NCBI GenBank assembly: GCA_020634435.1
Contig: JACKBS010000012.1
Coordinates: 1-64,000, forward strand
DNA: 64,000 nt
Origin: Ardenticatenaceae bacterium
GTDB lineage: Bacteria; Chloroflexota; Anaerolineae; Promineifilales; Promineifilaceae
Direction of reading: 5' to 3'
Shown here in pieces: positions 26,594 through 36,200 of this stretch. The notes beneath the pieces were generated by a model. The model was not told the origin of the DNA. It did no database searches and was given only the letters and a program-made list of their open reading frames with translations. How positions within the stretch are numbered: position 1 is the first letter of the stretch; the number at the start of each line of letters is the position of its first letter. Position numbers and translations under genes: made by a program.

Positions 26594-26840
26594 ATGATTG
26601 AGCACGAAATCGCCTCATTTGAGCGCATGCAAGCGGAATTAAGCCGGAGCTATGGCAGTCAGTATGTTGCCATTTATCAAGGGGAAGTGGTGGCGCATGG
26701 ACCAGACAGACACATGTTAACTGAACAAGTCTATGCTCAATTCGGTGAGGTTCCTTTTTTTTGTGGAACGAGCAGACGCGACTGAACCACACACAGCGAG
26801 AATGCCTTCAGTGCGAATAGTAAAAAGGATGCCCAGGTGA
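26594..26840 (+). pseudogene. DUF5678-like protein, frameshift in a T8 run
   Basis: The open frame gives 63 residues (YGSQYVAIYQGEVVAHGPD, TEQVYAQFGEVPFF), typical of DUF5678, then stops early. Removing one T from the run of eight at 26755-26762 continues as VERADATEPHTARMP and ends at 26840, where the stop overlaps the GTG start of the next gene (GTGA). That neat coupling argues the corrected frame is the ancestral or true one. DUF5678 proteins accompany UPF0175 or retropepsin-like partners; here UPF0175 follows. Confidence 0.65.
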
Positions 26841-27094
26841 CGGCACTGACGATTGATTACCCGGAAGGGCTGGAAACGGCCGTTTCGATGACCAAACAAG
26901 AATTTGCCGCAGAAGTTCGCCTGATGGCGGCTCTCAAAATGTTCGAATTAGGCAAACTGTCTTCAGGAAAGGCAGCACAGTTGGCCGGCATCTCCCGCGT
27001 TGAATTTTTTGAGACGTGTGGTCGTTACCATGTGTCAATCATGAACTATTCTGGTAATGAGATTGAAGCTGAGTTAACTTCGGATCTTTCCTGA
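26837..27094 (+). CDS. UPF0175-family antitoxin-like protein
   Basis: 85 residues, GTG start overlapping the corrected upstream stop. The sequence KMFELGKLSSGKAAQLAGISRVEFFETCGRY is the UPF0175 helix-turn-helix core. UPF0175 proteins are antitoxins usually paired with PIN-domain toxins; none follows here, so it may be an orphan or act with the DUF5678 gene. Confidence 0.8.
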   Translation: MTALTIDYPEGLETAVSMTKQEFAAEVRLMAALKMFELGKLSSGKAAQLAGISRVEFFETCGRYHVSIMNYSGNEIEAELTSDLS

Positions 27095-27118
27095 GAAACA
27101 GTTGATAGGAGTCCACGT

Positions 27119-27433
27119 ATGTCATTTGAGCCTGTCTTGCCCGAAACAATCCAGAAAAGCGCCCTTAGACCTCGCTTGCCAACCTGGCGAGAGATGAATT
27201 GGGACACCTCGCCAGAGGCGGAAGCCGTGCTGTTCAAGCTATGGCGCGAAACACCGGCGTGGCGCAAGCTGGAAATGATGGATAGCCTGAATCAGGGGGC
27301 ACGCCAACTGGCATTGATGGGGCTGCGGCAGCGGTTCCCGGGCGCTTCGCCAGAGGAACTGCAGCGGCGACTGGCTTCTATTTTGTTGGGTGAAGACCTG
27401 GCCAGTCATGTTTATGGCCCAATCCCCACCTAA
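27119..27433 (+). CDS. Partner protein upstream of a nucleotidyltransferase
   Basis: 104 residues behind TAGGAG. It has PAWRKLEMMDSLNQGARQLALMGLRQRFPGASPEELQRRLA, a helical protein commonly found upstream of small nucleotidyltransferase genes, as far as I recall. It is separated from the next gene by 12 nt. Probable two-gene toxin-antitoxin or regulatory module; no activity assigned. Confidence 0.5.
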   Translation: MSFEPVLPETIQKSALRPRLPTWREMNWDTSPEAEAVLFKLWRETPAWRKLEMMDSLNQGARQLALMGLRQRFPGASPEELQRRLASILLGEDLASHVYGPIPT

Positions 27434-27445
27434 AGGAGAGACAAC

Positions 27446-28030
27446 TTGGCTAACTCTGAAGCCCTTCAGGTTACGCTGCTGGTGACAAGCGTACTGGACG
27501 ACCTGGGGATTCCCTATGTGATCGGTGGCTCGATGGCCAGCATTATTCACGGCATGCTGCGCACAACGATGGATGTGGATATTGTGGCCGACGTGCAGCC
27601 AGAGCACGTTTCCCCGTTTATAGCTAAGCTGCAAGATGCTTTTTATGCAGACGAGACAGCAATCCACCAGGCCATACAGCGCCGCAGTAGTTTCAACCTC
27701 ATCCATTTAACGACTATGTTCAAAGTAGACCTTTTTCTGCCGAAAGAGCGTGCGTTTGATCAGCAGCAGCTCAAGCGTCGTATGGCCGAGCCCGTTGGAC
27801 CTGATGCAGATGCCCAACTCTGGGTCTTAACCCCGGAAGATGTTGTATTGGCCAAACTGGACTGGTTTCGCTTAGGTGGCGAAGTCTCGGAAAGGCAATG
27901 GCGGGATATTCTGGGTGTTTTGAAGACCCAACAGGTAACGCTTAACCTTGAGTATCTAAGACAGTGGGCGCTGGAACTCTGTGTTGCCGATCTTTTGGAG
28001 CGTGCGCTTGAGGAATTAGTCGATAACTGA
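27446..28030 (+). CDS. Nucleotidyltransferase-like protein (AbiEii-type)
   Basis: 194 residues, TTG start behind GGAGAG. IGGSMASIIHGMLRTTMDVDIV provides the GGS and DxD nucleotidyltransferase signature; KVDLFLP and the C-terminal VLAKLDWFRLGGEVSERQW are typical of this superfamily. The paralogous gene at 24338 has the same layout. It pairs with the 27119 gene and is followed by a strong terminator. Confidence 0.75.
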   Translation: MANSEALQVTLLVTSVLDDLGIPYVIGGSMASIIHGMLRTTMDVDIVADVQPEHVSPFIAKLQDAFYADETAIHQAIQRRSSFNLIHLTTMFKVDLFLPKERAFDQQQLKRRMAEPVGPDADAQLWVLTPEDVVLAKLDWFRLGGEVSERQWRDILGVLKTQQVTLNLEYLRQWALELCVADLLERALEELVDN

Positions 28031-28059
28031 GAAGCGCTAACTGTACAAGCCAAAAATTT

Positions 28060-28095
28060 AAAGCCATCGTCAATGTGATTGACGGTGGCTTTTTT
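28060..28095 (+). terminator. Hairpin terminator after the nucleotidyltransferase module
   Basis: Arms AAAGCCATCGTCAA and TTGACGGTGGCTTT (one G-T pair) with a run of T. It ends only 14 nt before the next ATG, so the JAB-fusion gene is probably insulated from upstream transcription. Confidence 0.8.
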
Positions 28096-28109
28096 ATTTG
28101 GAGTCATCC

Positions 28110-29435
28110 ATGTTTGACAATCTGGTCACCTACCACATCCACAAGCGGCATCCCCTACCGGCCAATGACGCACTGGCTTACCAGTATGTCCTGGCCGGGA
28201 ACGGCGTTTTTGTGCGCGCCGAGACGCGCTTCTTTACGGCGCTGCTGCCGGTAACGGCCTGCACTGTGCGCGGCCTGCCGCCGCTGCGTCCCCAATTCCA
28301 GCGGTTGGTGCCGCGCATCCCGGCGCGCCTGCTGGATGCCGTCCTGGCCGACGCTCGACGTGCCCGGCGACTCGATCATGGGCTCTCCGAGGTGTTATAC
28401 CAGTTTCACCACCAAGGCCGTGCCGTCGAGGTCAAGAAACCGTCCCAGCAAACCACACCCACAAGTGTGGCCACCAGCGTGACAACGGCCGTTGCTGACG
28501 CCGACCGTATCATTTGTGATTTGCATTCCCACGGCAACATGCGTGCCTTTTTCAGCCAGACCGACAATGCCGATGAGCAGGGCGCTCGCCTATATGCCGT
28601 GATCGGCAGGGTGGACAGCGGACCAGAGATGCGACTGCGCGTGGGTGTGTATGGCTACTGGCTGGCGCTGCCGCTAACGGCCGTTTTTACCAACAACGGC
28701 CCTTCAAAGATTTACACCAGGAGAAAAAAGATGACAAACAACGGTCATAACAACGGCCGTGCGGCCAACGACGATTACACTGGCTTCACTTACGAGCTGG
28801 AAGAGCCAATCGCGGTCAAGGGATTTTCTGTCACCTATGACCGCAAATTTAATACCGGCAATTTCGAGTCGCTGAATCCGGCAATCACTATCTGGGTGAA
28901 GAGCATCGTGCCGGAAGGGGAAGCGTTTGATCTGCACCACGCCAAAGAACGGGTACGGCGCATGGCGCGGGAGAACGTGCGGGCGCAGCTGCTGCGGCTG
29001 CAGGGCAATCCGGAAGTGGTTTTCCTCGGCTTGCAGCCGCCGCTGAGTGGCCCCACCGTCTTCACGGGGGCAGGCTCTCCCGATCCCATCTTTGTGCGCA
29101 CCGTTAGTGTCAGTCTCACCTACAAGGTGAACCTGGGCGACTATAACAGCATCACGCTTGGCTACACCGATTGGCATGACGTGCGCTACGTCGCCCATAG
29201 CCCCGGCGAGCTGCACATGGCGCTGGACCGCATGTGGCAGAGCCTGTGGGCCAACGTCGAAGACGAGATTTCCCGCGCTCAGGGAAAGGGTGGCAGTGGT
29301 GGTTTCTTCGGGCTGCCGGCAATTACCGTTGAAGATCTGACGGGAAGCAGCAAGGAATCGGCCAACGGCCATGGCTTTGTTGTGCCCGCGATGCCGGCCG
29401 CTTCTGCTCGTCCCGTCAACGGCCGTCACATCTAA
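28110..29435 (+). CDS. PRTRC A-like JAB protein fused to an unknown domain
   Basis: 441 residues from the ATG at 28110 (GGAG upstream). Residues 1-200 are a second PRTRC A: NLVTYHIHKRHPLPANDALAYQYV and an intact JAMM site CDLHSHGNMRAFFSQTD. After AVFTNNG the frame runs on without a stop into a second protein starting at the ATG at 28731, which has its own AGGAG ribosome site; so this was probably two genes fused by loss of a stop. The second part (FTYELEEPIAVKGFSVTY, FESLNPAITIWVKSIVPEG, RVRRMARENVRAQL) resembles phage or plasmid proteins of unknown function. Both may be made from one mRNA. Confidence 0.75.
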   Translation: MFDNLVTYHIHKRHPLPANDALAYQYVLAGNGVFVRAETRFFTALLPVTACTVRGLPPLRPQFQRLVPRIPARLLDAVLADARRARRLDHGLSEVLYQFHHQGRAVEVKKPSQQTTPTSVATSVTTAVADADRIICDLHSHGNMRAFFSQTDNADEQGARLYAVIGRVDSGPEMRLRVGVYGYWLALPLTAVFTNNGPSKIYTRRKKMTNNGHNNGRAANDDYTGFTYELEEPIAVKGFSVTYDRKFNTGNFESLNPAITIWVKSIVPEGEAFDLHHAKERVRRMARENVRAQLLRLQGNPEVVFLGLQPPLSGPTVFTGAGSPDPIFVRTVSVSLTYKVNLGDYNSITLGYTDWHDVRYVAHSPGELHMALDRMWQSLWANVEDEISRAQGKGGSGGFFGLPAITVEDLTGSSKESANGHGFVVPAMPAASARPVNGRHI

Positions 29436-29947
29436 TGGACACCCTGACCATCGAACCCACGTACCGGGTGGTGTTGGGGGACGTCAACCGCTTCCGCATC
29501 ATGGTTGTGGGTGCTGGCTGCGTGGACAACCACCTGGCGCGGCGCGAGATGGCGCGGACGGTGGAACTGTTCGACGGCCGTCTCTAGGCTATCGACTGCG
29601 GCAACGAGCAAAACAGCGGCCAAATGCCGATTGGCAACCTGGCCGACGGGCGGAAAATCCGGACGGACCGCCTGGGCCTGTGCAGCGGCCTCCCCTCCCC
29701 CTACCTGCAGGAGCCGGACTTATTGACGCCGGATCCAAATGATCAGGCTCCGTCCTGCGCTGAAATGGCGTTGGCCGAGATCCAGAGCTTGATGGTTAAC
29801 CGCATAGCGGCGACGATTGCCGCGCAGGGTACGGCCGTTTTTGTCCTGCAGCGCCAGGTGCTGCATCTCAGCACCGTGTTTGCGCTCGACCCGCCAACGG
29901 CCAGGAGCAGCCTCATTACACAAACCGCATTACGGCCGTATTTATGA
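29435..29947 (+). pseudogene. ThiF/E1-like pseudogene, copy 1
   Basis: The ATG at 29435 opens RFRIMVVGAG, the ThiF loop, but about 80 residues are missing before CVDNHLARREMARTVELF (compare GCVDHFLPRQELAKAVEV in the intact gene). A TAG replaces the Trp codon after FDGRL (29585-29587). The same frame then continues to the family-specific tail (CSGLPSPYLQEP ... TVFALDPPTA). It therefore has an internal deletion and a nonsense codon, and cannot make an active enzyme. Confidence 0.8.
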
Positions 29948-30811
29948 TGACTGTAGCCTTTGATTTTGCACATATTACGAAGATAATCTTATTGTCCAAC
30001 TTGGCGAAGATGGCGAGATTTACGTTGCTTTGCGCCCGATTGTCGAGGCGCTTGGTCTTGATTGGTCGGCTCAATATCGCCGCATTGGCCGAGACCCGGT
30101 ACTCAGTGAAGAAATAAAAATGATTTCCGTTGCCATAACGGCAACGGAAATGCACCAACGTGGAGAAGGTGCAAAAAGCTACTTGTGCTTGCCAAAGCAA
30201 TTTTTATCTGGATTCTTGTTTGGGGTAAATGCGAATCGCGTGTGCAAAGAATTAAGAGAACGCATTATCCAATGGCAGTGAGAAGCACACCTTTTCTTGG
30301 ATGCTGTCTTTACGGGTGACGCTGAATCGGCAATGGAGGCCATGCGCCAGAAATATCTGCGTCAGGGTTATGACGAAGCCTGGATCAAGCAGTGGCAAAT
30401 CACAATTGGGACGCGGAATCAATTGACAGATGAATGGAAAAGCCGGGGCGTACAAGGTAAGCAGTATGGGATTTTAACGGCCGTTATCCACGAGGGTGCC
30501 TTTGGTATGAAGCCTTCTGAACACCGGCAGTTAAAAGGCGTAGAAAAGTAGGAAAGGGTGAAGTACGGGATCACATGACTGGGCTGGAACTTGCTTTCGT
30601 TTACGTTGCTGAACAGGCCACTATTGCCAACGTCCAGACAAAGGATGCACAAGGGTATGATGAGAATTATGACGCTGCCAAAAAAGGCGGTCGTGCCGCT
30701 GGAGTAGCTCGTCGCGTCTTTGAAGAAGAACACGGCCGTAAAGTCATCAGCTCTCATTCTTATTTGGAACAGCGGAAAGAATTGCAGGCTGAGGAAAACG
30801 AAGCCGAGTAA
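29944..30811 (+). pseudogene. Phage-type antirepressor pseudogene
   Basis: A decayed relative of the intact gene at 57782. ATG at 29944 reads MTVAFDF, an 8-nt insertion (29968-29975) follows, then YEDNLIVQLGEDGEIYVALRPIVEALGL. A TGA interrupts at 30279, a TAG at 30549 and another frame change near 30555, after which RDHMTGLELAFVYVAEQAT and NYDAAKKGGRAAGVARR match the C-terminal part of the intact copy. Its start overlaps the ThiF pseudogene stop. Confidence 0.8.
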
Positions 30812-30876
30812 ATCCAATCATTAACAACAGCGCATTGAAAGTTATGGTATGATATGCACAAGGAAGGTAATAGATA

Positions 30877-31140
30877 ATGCCAACAGCTTTACGAATTGGC
30901 CCCTATCGCTTTTACTTTTACTCGTATGATTGTGATGAACCACGACATATGCATGTTGATCGTGAAGCGAAAAGTGCAAAGTTTTGGCTTGATCCTGATG
31001 TATTGTTAGCGGCAAATTATGGTTTTCGCCGTAAAGAATTACGCGACATTGAGCGCATCATCAGGCAAAATGTGGAGGAATTAAGAAATGAATGGGATGC
31101 TTTCTGTTACAATGATGATGACCCCACCAAAGGCGATTGA
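30877..31140 (+). CDS. DUF4160 protein
   Basis: 87 residues: IGPYRFYFYSYDCDEPRHMHVDR followed by KFWLDPDVLLAANYGF and RRKELRDIERIIRQN. This is the DUF4160 pattern (small protein with EPxHxHV). It overlaps the DUF2442 gene; this pair is common and is thought to be a toxin-antitoxin-like module (family knowledge, not shown here). Confidence 0.85.
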   Translation: MPTALRIGPYRFYFYSYDCDEPRHMHVDREAKSAKFWLDPDVLLAANYGFRRKELRDIERIIRQNVEELRNEWDAFCYNDDDPTKGD

Positions 31141-31390
31141 AGTTTCTGTTACTGATGATACTTTGCTCGTTGACTTGGAAGATGGGCGTACAATTTCTGT
31201 TCCCATTGGTTGGTATCCACGTCTAGCTCATGGCACACCAGTGGAGCGTCAGAACTATCAGCTAAGTGGTGGTGGTCGCGGTATTTATTGGCCTGATTTG
31301 GATGAAGATATTGGGGTCGATGGATTACTACTGGGAAAACAATCTACTGAAAGCGCAGCATCTTTTGCACGGTGGCTTAAACAAAGATAG
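31088..31390 (+). CDS. DUF2442 protein
   Basis: 100 residues. ATG at 31088 has GGAGG nine bases upstream, inside the DUF4160 gene; ATGs at 31112-31118 are alternatives. The core VDLEDGRTISVPIGWYPRLAHGTP and the WPDLDEDIGVDGLLLG end are the DUF2442 signature. DNA-binding by this family is suggested in the literature. Partner of the upstream DUF4160 gene. Confidence 0.88.
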   Translation: MNGMLSVTMMMTPPKAIEVSVTDDTLLVDLEDGRTISVPIGWYPRLAHGTPVERQNYQLSGGGRGIYWPDLDEDIGVDGLLLGKQSTESAASFARWLKQR

Positions 31391-31429
31391 TTGTTTCACA
31401 AATTAATTTTAACTGAATAAGCACTTTCA

Positions 31430-31456
31430 AACGTCGGCCAAAAGGTCGGCGTTTTT
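31430..31456 (+). terminator. Hairpin terminator after DUF2442
   Basis: Arms AACGTCGGCC and GGTCGGCGTT pair with two G-T wobbles around AAAA, then a T run. A GAGGAG ribosome site and ATG follow within 20 nt. Confidence 0.7.
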
Positions 31457-31475
31457 TGTTTGTGAGGAGAAAACA

Positions 31476-31909
31476 GATGGAAGAAGAACAAATAACACTG
31501 AGACAGCTATTTGGAACTCGCTTTTGACGGTCTTACTTGCAGTGAGTATTGGACGCCAGTTCCCTGCGCCTACAACGTAGAGACGGAGGAGAAGGTGACG
31601 TTGGCGGAGCTCATCTCTATTCTCAATAACTGGGAACGGCAACTTGCATTTACTGCTTCCGACGCGCACGTGCAGCATATCCGGCAGACATTGTATGCGG
31701 TGGGCATAGATTGGAACAAGGCAACGGCGCAGTTGGCTAATTGCCCGTGGGTGACGGAAGACTATATCCATGCTCACGTAACGGCCGTTCCTTCCCATCA
31801 TCTCGGTCTAGCTATTCAACGAATGTTGGATGGCCTGCCCCCACCCCTATCTCGCCGTGAACGGCAACAACGGCAAGCGTTAAAGCGGTATCCACAAATT
31901 CGTCGATGA
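31476..31909 (+). pseudogene. Hypothetical gene with a one-base insertion
   Basis: ATG at 31476 behind GAGGAG reads MEEEQITLRQLF and then stops. Removing one of the two G at 31513-31514 joins it to ELAFDGLTCSEYWTPVPCAYN and a further 120 residues of helical sequence (LISILNNWERQLAFT, DAHVQHIRQTLYAVG). The family is not recognised. It is one of several genes in the window broken by a single base. Confidence 0.55.
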
Positions 31910-31989
31910 ATCCTTGCCCTGTAGCTACAGTCCCTACCCATACCCCGATACAAACTGCATTTTTACTTGCATGAGACCGCTGAATTGAT

Positions 31990-32381
31990 TCGTCGGCCGT
32001 CTCTAGGCCATTGACTGCGGTAACGAGCAAAACAGCGGGCAAGTGCTAATCGGCAACCTGGCCAACGGGCGGAAAATTCGGACGGATCATCTCGGTCTGT
32101 ACAGCGGCCTCCCCTCCCCCAATCTGCAGGAGCCGGAGTTATTGAAGCCGGAGCCAAATGATCAGGCTCCATCCTGTGCTGAAATGGCATTGGCCGAGAC
32201 TCAGAGCTTGATGGTCAACCGCATGGCGGCCACGATTGCCGCGCAATATACGGCCGTTTTTGTCCTGCAGCGGCAGGTGTTGCATCTCGGTACTGTGTTC
32301 ACTCTCGATCCGCCTACGGCCAGGAGCCGCCTCATTACCCCTACCACATTGAATCCATACCAACAGCCGCGCCGGTCATAG
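31990..32381 (+). pseudogene. ThiF/E1-like pseudogene, copy 2 (C-terminal part)
   Basis: Starts abruptly in a sequence that carries the same TAG nonsense codon as copy 1 (GRL-stop-AIDCGNEQNSGQ) and runs through IGNLANGRKIRTDHLG and SGLPSPNLQEPELL to TVFTLDPPTA. About 85-90 percent alike to 29575-29930 by eye. The N-terminal half is absent. The shared stop shows one pseudogene copy derives from the other. Confidence 0.8.
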
Positions 32382-32395
32382 CGACCGGCGTTTTT
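32370..32395 (+). terminator. Hairpin terminator at the end of ThiF pseudogene copy 2
   Basis: Arms CGCCGGTC and GACCGGCG perfectly paired, five T after. It lies at the end of the pseudogene frame. Confidence 0.75.
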
Positions 32396-32488
32396 ATTAC
32401 CCGCCCTGGTGATGGGATGCGGTGGCCTCAGGCCTTAACAGGCTGGATGGGGTGAATTCTGCACAAATGTTCTAAACGGAGGTATGCT

Positions 32489-32869
32489 GTGGAGCAATTA
32501 CAAACCCGTCACAAGTGGACGATCCCGGTCCTGATTCTGGCCTTACTCCTGCTGCTCATCGAGGTTTTGATGGCCAGCGGGCACCAGGTCAGCCTGCCGT
32601 TGACCGGCATTCAATCCAATCGCCAAACGTTCGGCAGAACGTCAATGCCACCTGATCCCAATGAATGGTGTCGCAAGATTGACCTGGAAAAGGTGAACAC
32701 CGAAATCGCGAAGTCGGAAACCTTCATGCGTGAGGGTGTGGGCGAAAGGCTGGTCGATTGGCGTTATCTGCGCCGGGCGTTGAAGATGACCGGCGTGCAG
32801 GTCAGCGGCGCGGAAGACAGCTACTGGCTGGAGACGATCAAGGGACTTTACGCCCGCTGCGGGCATTAG
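32489..32869 (+). CDS. Small membrane-anchored hypothetical protein
   Basis: 126 residues, GTG start behind GGAGG. One transmembrane segment (IPVLILALLLLLIEVLM) near the N-terminus, then a soluble domain with two cysteines (NEWCRKIDLEKV, GLYARCGH). It lies five nt before the next gene and may form a pair with it. Unrecognised. Confidence 0.5.
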   Translation: MEQLQTRHKWTIPVLILALLLLLIEVLMASGHQVSLPLTGIQSNRQTFGRTSMPPDPNEWCRKIDLEKVNTEIAKSETFMREGVGERLVDWRYLRRALKMTGVQVSGAEDSYWLETIKGLYARCGH

Positions 32870-32874
32870 GAAGG

Positions 32875-33243
32875 ATGATGAACGAACCGAAATTGTTAGG
32901 CGCAACTCTGCTGCATACCCGCTACGGCCATTGGCGGCATTCCCAATCCGGGCGGTATTTCATCCGGCCGGTGCGGGATTATTTCCGCAATTATCCCGGC
33001 CTGGTTGCTGACTTGCTGGCCATCCGGCAGCGGGCGTATCATGAGCTGCATACCATTGAGGATCAGCAGCGGATTCAATGGCTGTCACAGGCCACTTTTG
33101 GCGCGCTGGATATCTACCAGCGTGGCGTTTCCATCTGCGCAGTGAGCCGGGAAGAAATCCTGGAAGAGATCGACGACTGGCTGATCAGCCAGCAAAATGA
33201 CTTGATGGCCATGCTGTTTACGCCGCTGATTCCAAATAATTGA
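32875..33243 (+). CDS. Hypothetical protein
   Basis: 122 residues from the ATG at 32875, preceded by AGGAAGG. TRYGHWRHSQSGRYFIRPVRDYFRNYPGL is followed by helical sequence with three W/D-rich turns. No family recognised. It faces the convergent NACHT gene, whose stop is 38 nt away. Confidence 0.45.
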   Translation: MMNEPKLLGATLLHTRYGHWRHSQSGRYFIRPVRDYFRNYPGLVADLLAIRQRAYHELHTIEDQQRIQWLSQATFGALDIYQRGVSICAVSREEILEEIDDWLISQQNDLMAMLFTPLIPNN

Positions 33244-33280
33244 GCGGTCAATCTTGTTATGTTAAATTTTATGTCACAAA

Positions 33281-36200
33281 TCAATTATCTAACTTACGGC
33301 TAAGACCAATAAAAAAGACTAAAGCAATAAAAAGAACCAACACTGTAATCAATCCGGTTGGGAGGCGAGTGTCTAACTCATTAGCCAATATACTTGCAAC
33401 CGTTTCAATTAAAATAGCCGCTATGCTCACAGCAACCAACAATAGTCCATAGTGTCCCCACTGGTGTATTGGATGCGGGGTTATATTAAGCGGGTCGGAA
33501 AGTGGATTTTGGTATATAGAGAGTTCTATACCACGCTCAGCGACCTTTTCCAAAACCGACTGAGCGTAGCAGGCAAGATCCCTATTTAACGAAGTTTCTT
33601 CTACTTCTATAAAGCAATCAGTTACTCGTTGCTTAAGTATTTTCTGAATCCTTCTTAATTCTGACAGATCGTTTATTTTTGTTATCTGATCGCTTATCGT
33701 GTTAATGGCAGCATACCGCACATTCTTGTCTTTATCCTTCAATGCATTGAGAAGATAAGGAGTTGCGTGATCCCCCATAACACTAAATGCATGTTGTGCT
33801 TGTTTGCAAACCTCATAATCTTTGTCTCCTAAAGCTTTTATCAGATGGGGCAAAGCAGTGGGATCTCCTATTTTGCCTAATGCCTCAGCTGCTGCTACTC
33901 GCACCCCACCACCCTTGTCTTCTAAAGCTGTTATGAGATGGGGCAAAGCAGTGGGATCTCCTATTTCGCCCAATGCTTCAGCTGCTGCTACTTGCACCCT
34001 ATTGCTGTTTGAAGGGTGTAAAAGGTTGATGAGACAGAGAGTTGCGGCGGTGTCCCCTATCCGGCCCAATGACACTGCTGCCGCAGATCCAAATTCCACA
34101 GCATGCCAACTCTTGATGAATCTTTTACCCTCCAACCTGGCGATAAGGTGGGGAACGGCAGCAGTAGCCTTAAGCAATCCTAGTGCCTCAGCGGCTTCTT
34201 TTCGTGAAAATTCGTAATCTAAGGCAGTAATAAGGTCTGGTATAGCAGTAACATCTCCTATTTGTCCTAATGCCTTGGCTGCTGCAGAGGGTAAATCGGG
34301 GATATTTTTTGCTTTTAAGGCATTTATTAAATGAGGGACAGCCGTGGTATCTCCTATTTCCCCTAACGCCTTGGCTGCTACGTGTCGAAAATGACAGTCG
34401 TTATCCTCTAATACAGATATGAGAGAGGGCACAGCGGTAGGATCTCGTAAGCGACCTAACTCCTTGGCAGCAGCGGAACTTACTTTTGGGTTCTCATCGC
34501 ACAAAAAATTTATGAGGTATGGTACGGTAAGAACTTTTCTTATAGCTTTCAGAGCTAATTCTGCTTCTACAATATAAATATCTTGTACTGTAAAGTAATT
34601 AATTTGAATGTATGTTCCCCGGCGGGAACGGTCTTCTAAGTATGGTACGGCTCTAATATCCCCCATTTGACCGAGCACAGAAGCTACGTAACGAGATATT
34701 CCTAAATATCCTAGAGCAGTGATAAGGTGAGGTACCGCTGTAGTATCCCCAATTTGCCCCAATGCCTTAACAGCGCTAACTACGTCAACTTTGGCAGACT
34801 GCTTTCCATATTGCAACCTGTTGATTAGGTGAGGCACAGCAGTGGCATCTCCTATGTTGCCAAGTGCTTTAGCGGCTTCAGAGCGTACCGTATATTCCTC
34901 GTCTTGCAGTGCGGTAATGAGGTGAGGCACAGCTGCAGTATCTCTTATGTTGCCAAGTGCTTTAGCAGCTTCAGAGCGTACCGTATATTCCTCGTCTTGC
35001 AGTGCGGTAACGAGGTGTGGCACAGGTGCGATATCTCCTATGTTGCCAAGTGCTTTAGCGGCTTCAGAGCGTACCGTATATTCCTCGTCTTGCAATGCGG
35101 TAATGAGGTGAGGCACAGCGTCGGCATCTCTTATGTTGCCAAGTGCTTTAGCGGCTTCGGAGCGGTCGTACGATTCATTCCCATACTGAAGTAAATTAAC
35201 CAAGGTAGTCACTCTCTGCGATGGATGACCCACGTGCATTATTCCTGTTGAGTTTAATACCCCGCTGTTTGCGGTAGGATAGTTCATTATAGATTGTGAC
35301 GCGGACTCTAACGGGGTGCAGATTAATCCCCTCACGCGCAAGGGAATACCCAAAATGGCCTGGATTCGGGGGAATATGGGTAAAAGAAAACTTCCTCCAA
35401 AAGCGATACTCCAAATAATGCCTGTTAACGCTAAATGCATAAGCGGGTGCAGAAACCATAGAACAATTAGGACCGTAACGTAGATTAGCCCAATACAGAA
35501 CAGTTGTGTATTTTCATGATTGGTTCCCAACCATGTAAGGCGTTCAATTACTTTTCTGATCAGTTTCTCATCCGTCACACCTGTCTGACATTCCCCTAAT
35601 ATCTTTGCAGCAAGACGTAAATCACGGTACAAGATGCGTTCATCGGGGCTTACCCCTCTGTATAATCGTCTTATTAGGTGGTTGAGGTCGGCTACTGGTA
35701 TCATGCTGCTCCATAATAATATGGTTTCTCGCCAAGCTGTACTGTGCAAGCGATGTTTGAGAAAATGCCAAGTAGTTGACCGTCTCCGTTTCCAGGCAAG
35801 TTGTAACCCCCAAGCAGCAGCATATTCTTGAAAAGTTAAGTGTCGAAAGGCTAGATAATGATGGTTGTCAAGTTGCCATTCATCTAGCATTCCCGCTACT
35901 TGCCAAAATTCTAAGGCGGCTTCAGCTATATTTTCCTCATTGCCATAGCCATCTTGGGTCAGGTAGCCTATTAGATGTTTCTTTATTGTTTCACTATCAG
36001 GAGACTTTGTAACCCAACCGCCGTAGTAATGTAAATGTAATATCCATCCTATGTAATTCAATGCGTCACTGGCAATTTGTAATGCTTTTTCTCCGGTTAA
36101 TGTTCCTAACCGGAACTCGAACCCAAGATTATTATGGATTTGGGATTGACGTTGGATTTCCCAGTTTCGTAATTCATCTATATAGCGAGCATAAAGTTGT

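Noticed and set aside
28704..29429. Long reverse-strand open frame opposite the JAB fusion
   Set aside because: Opposite strand of a coding region with a clear domain; no ribosome site.
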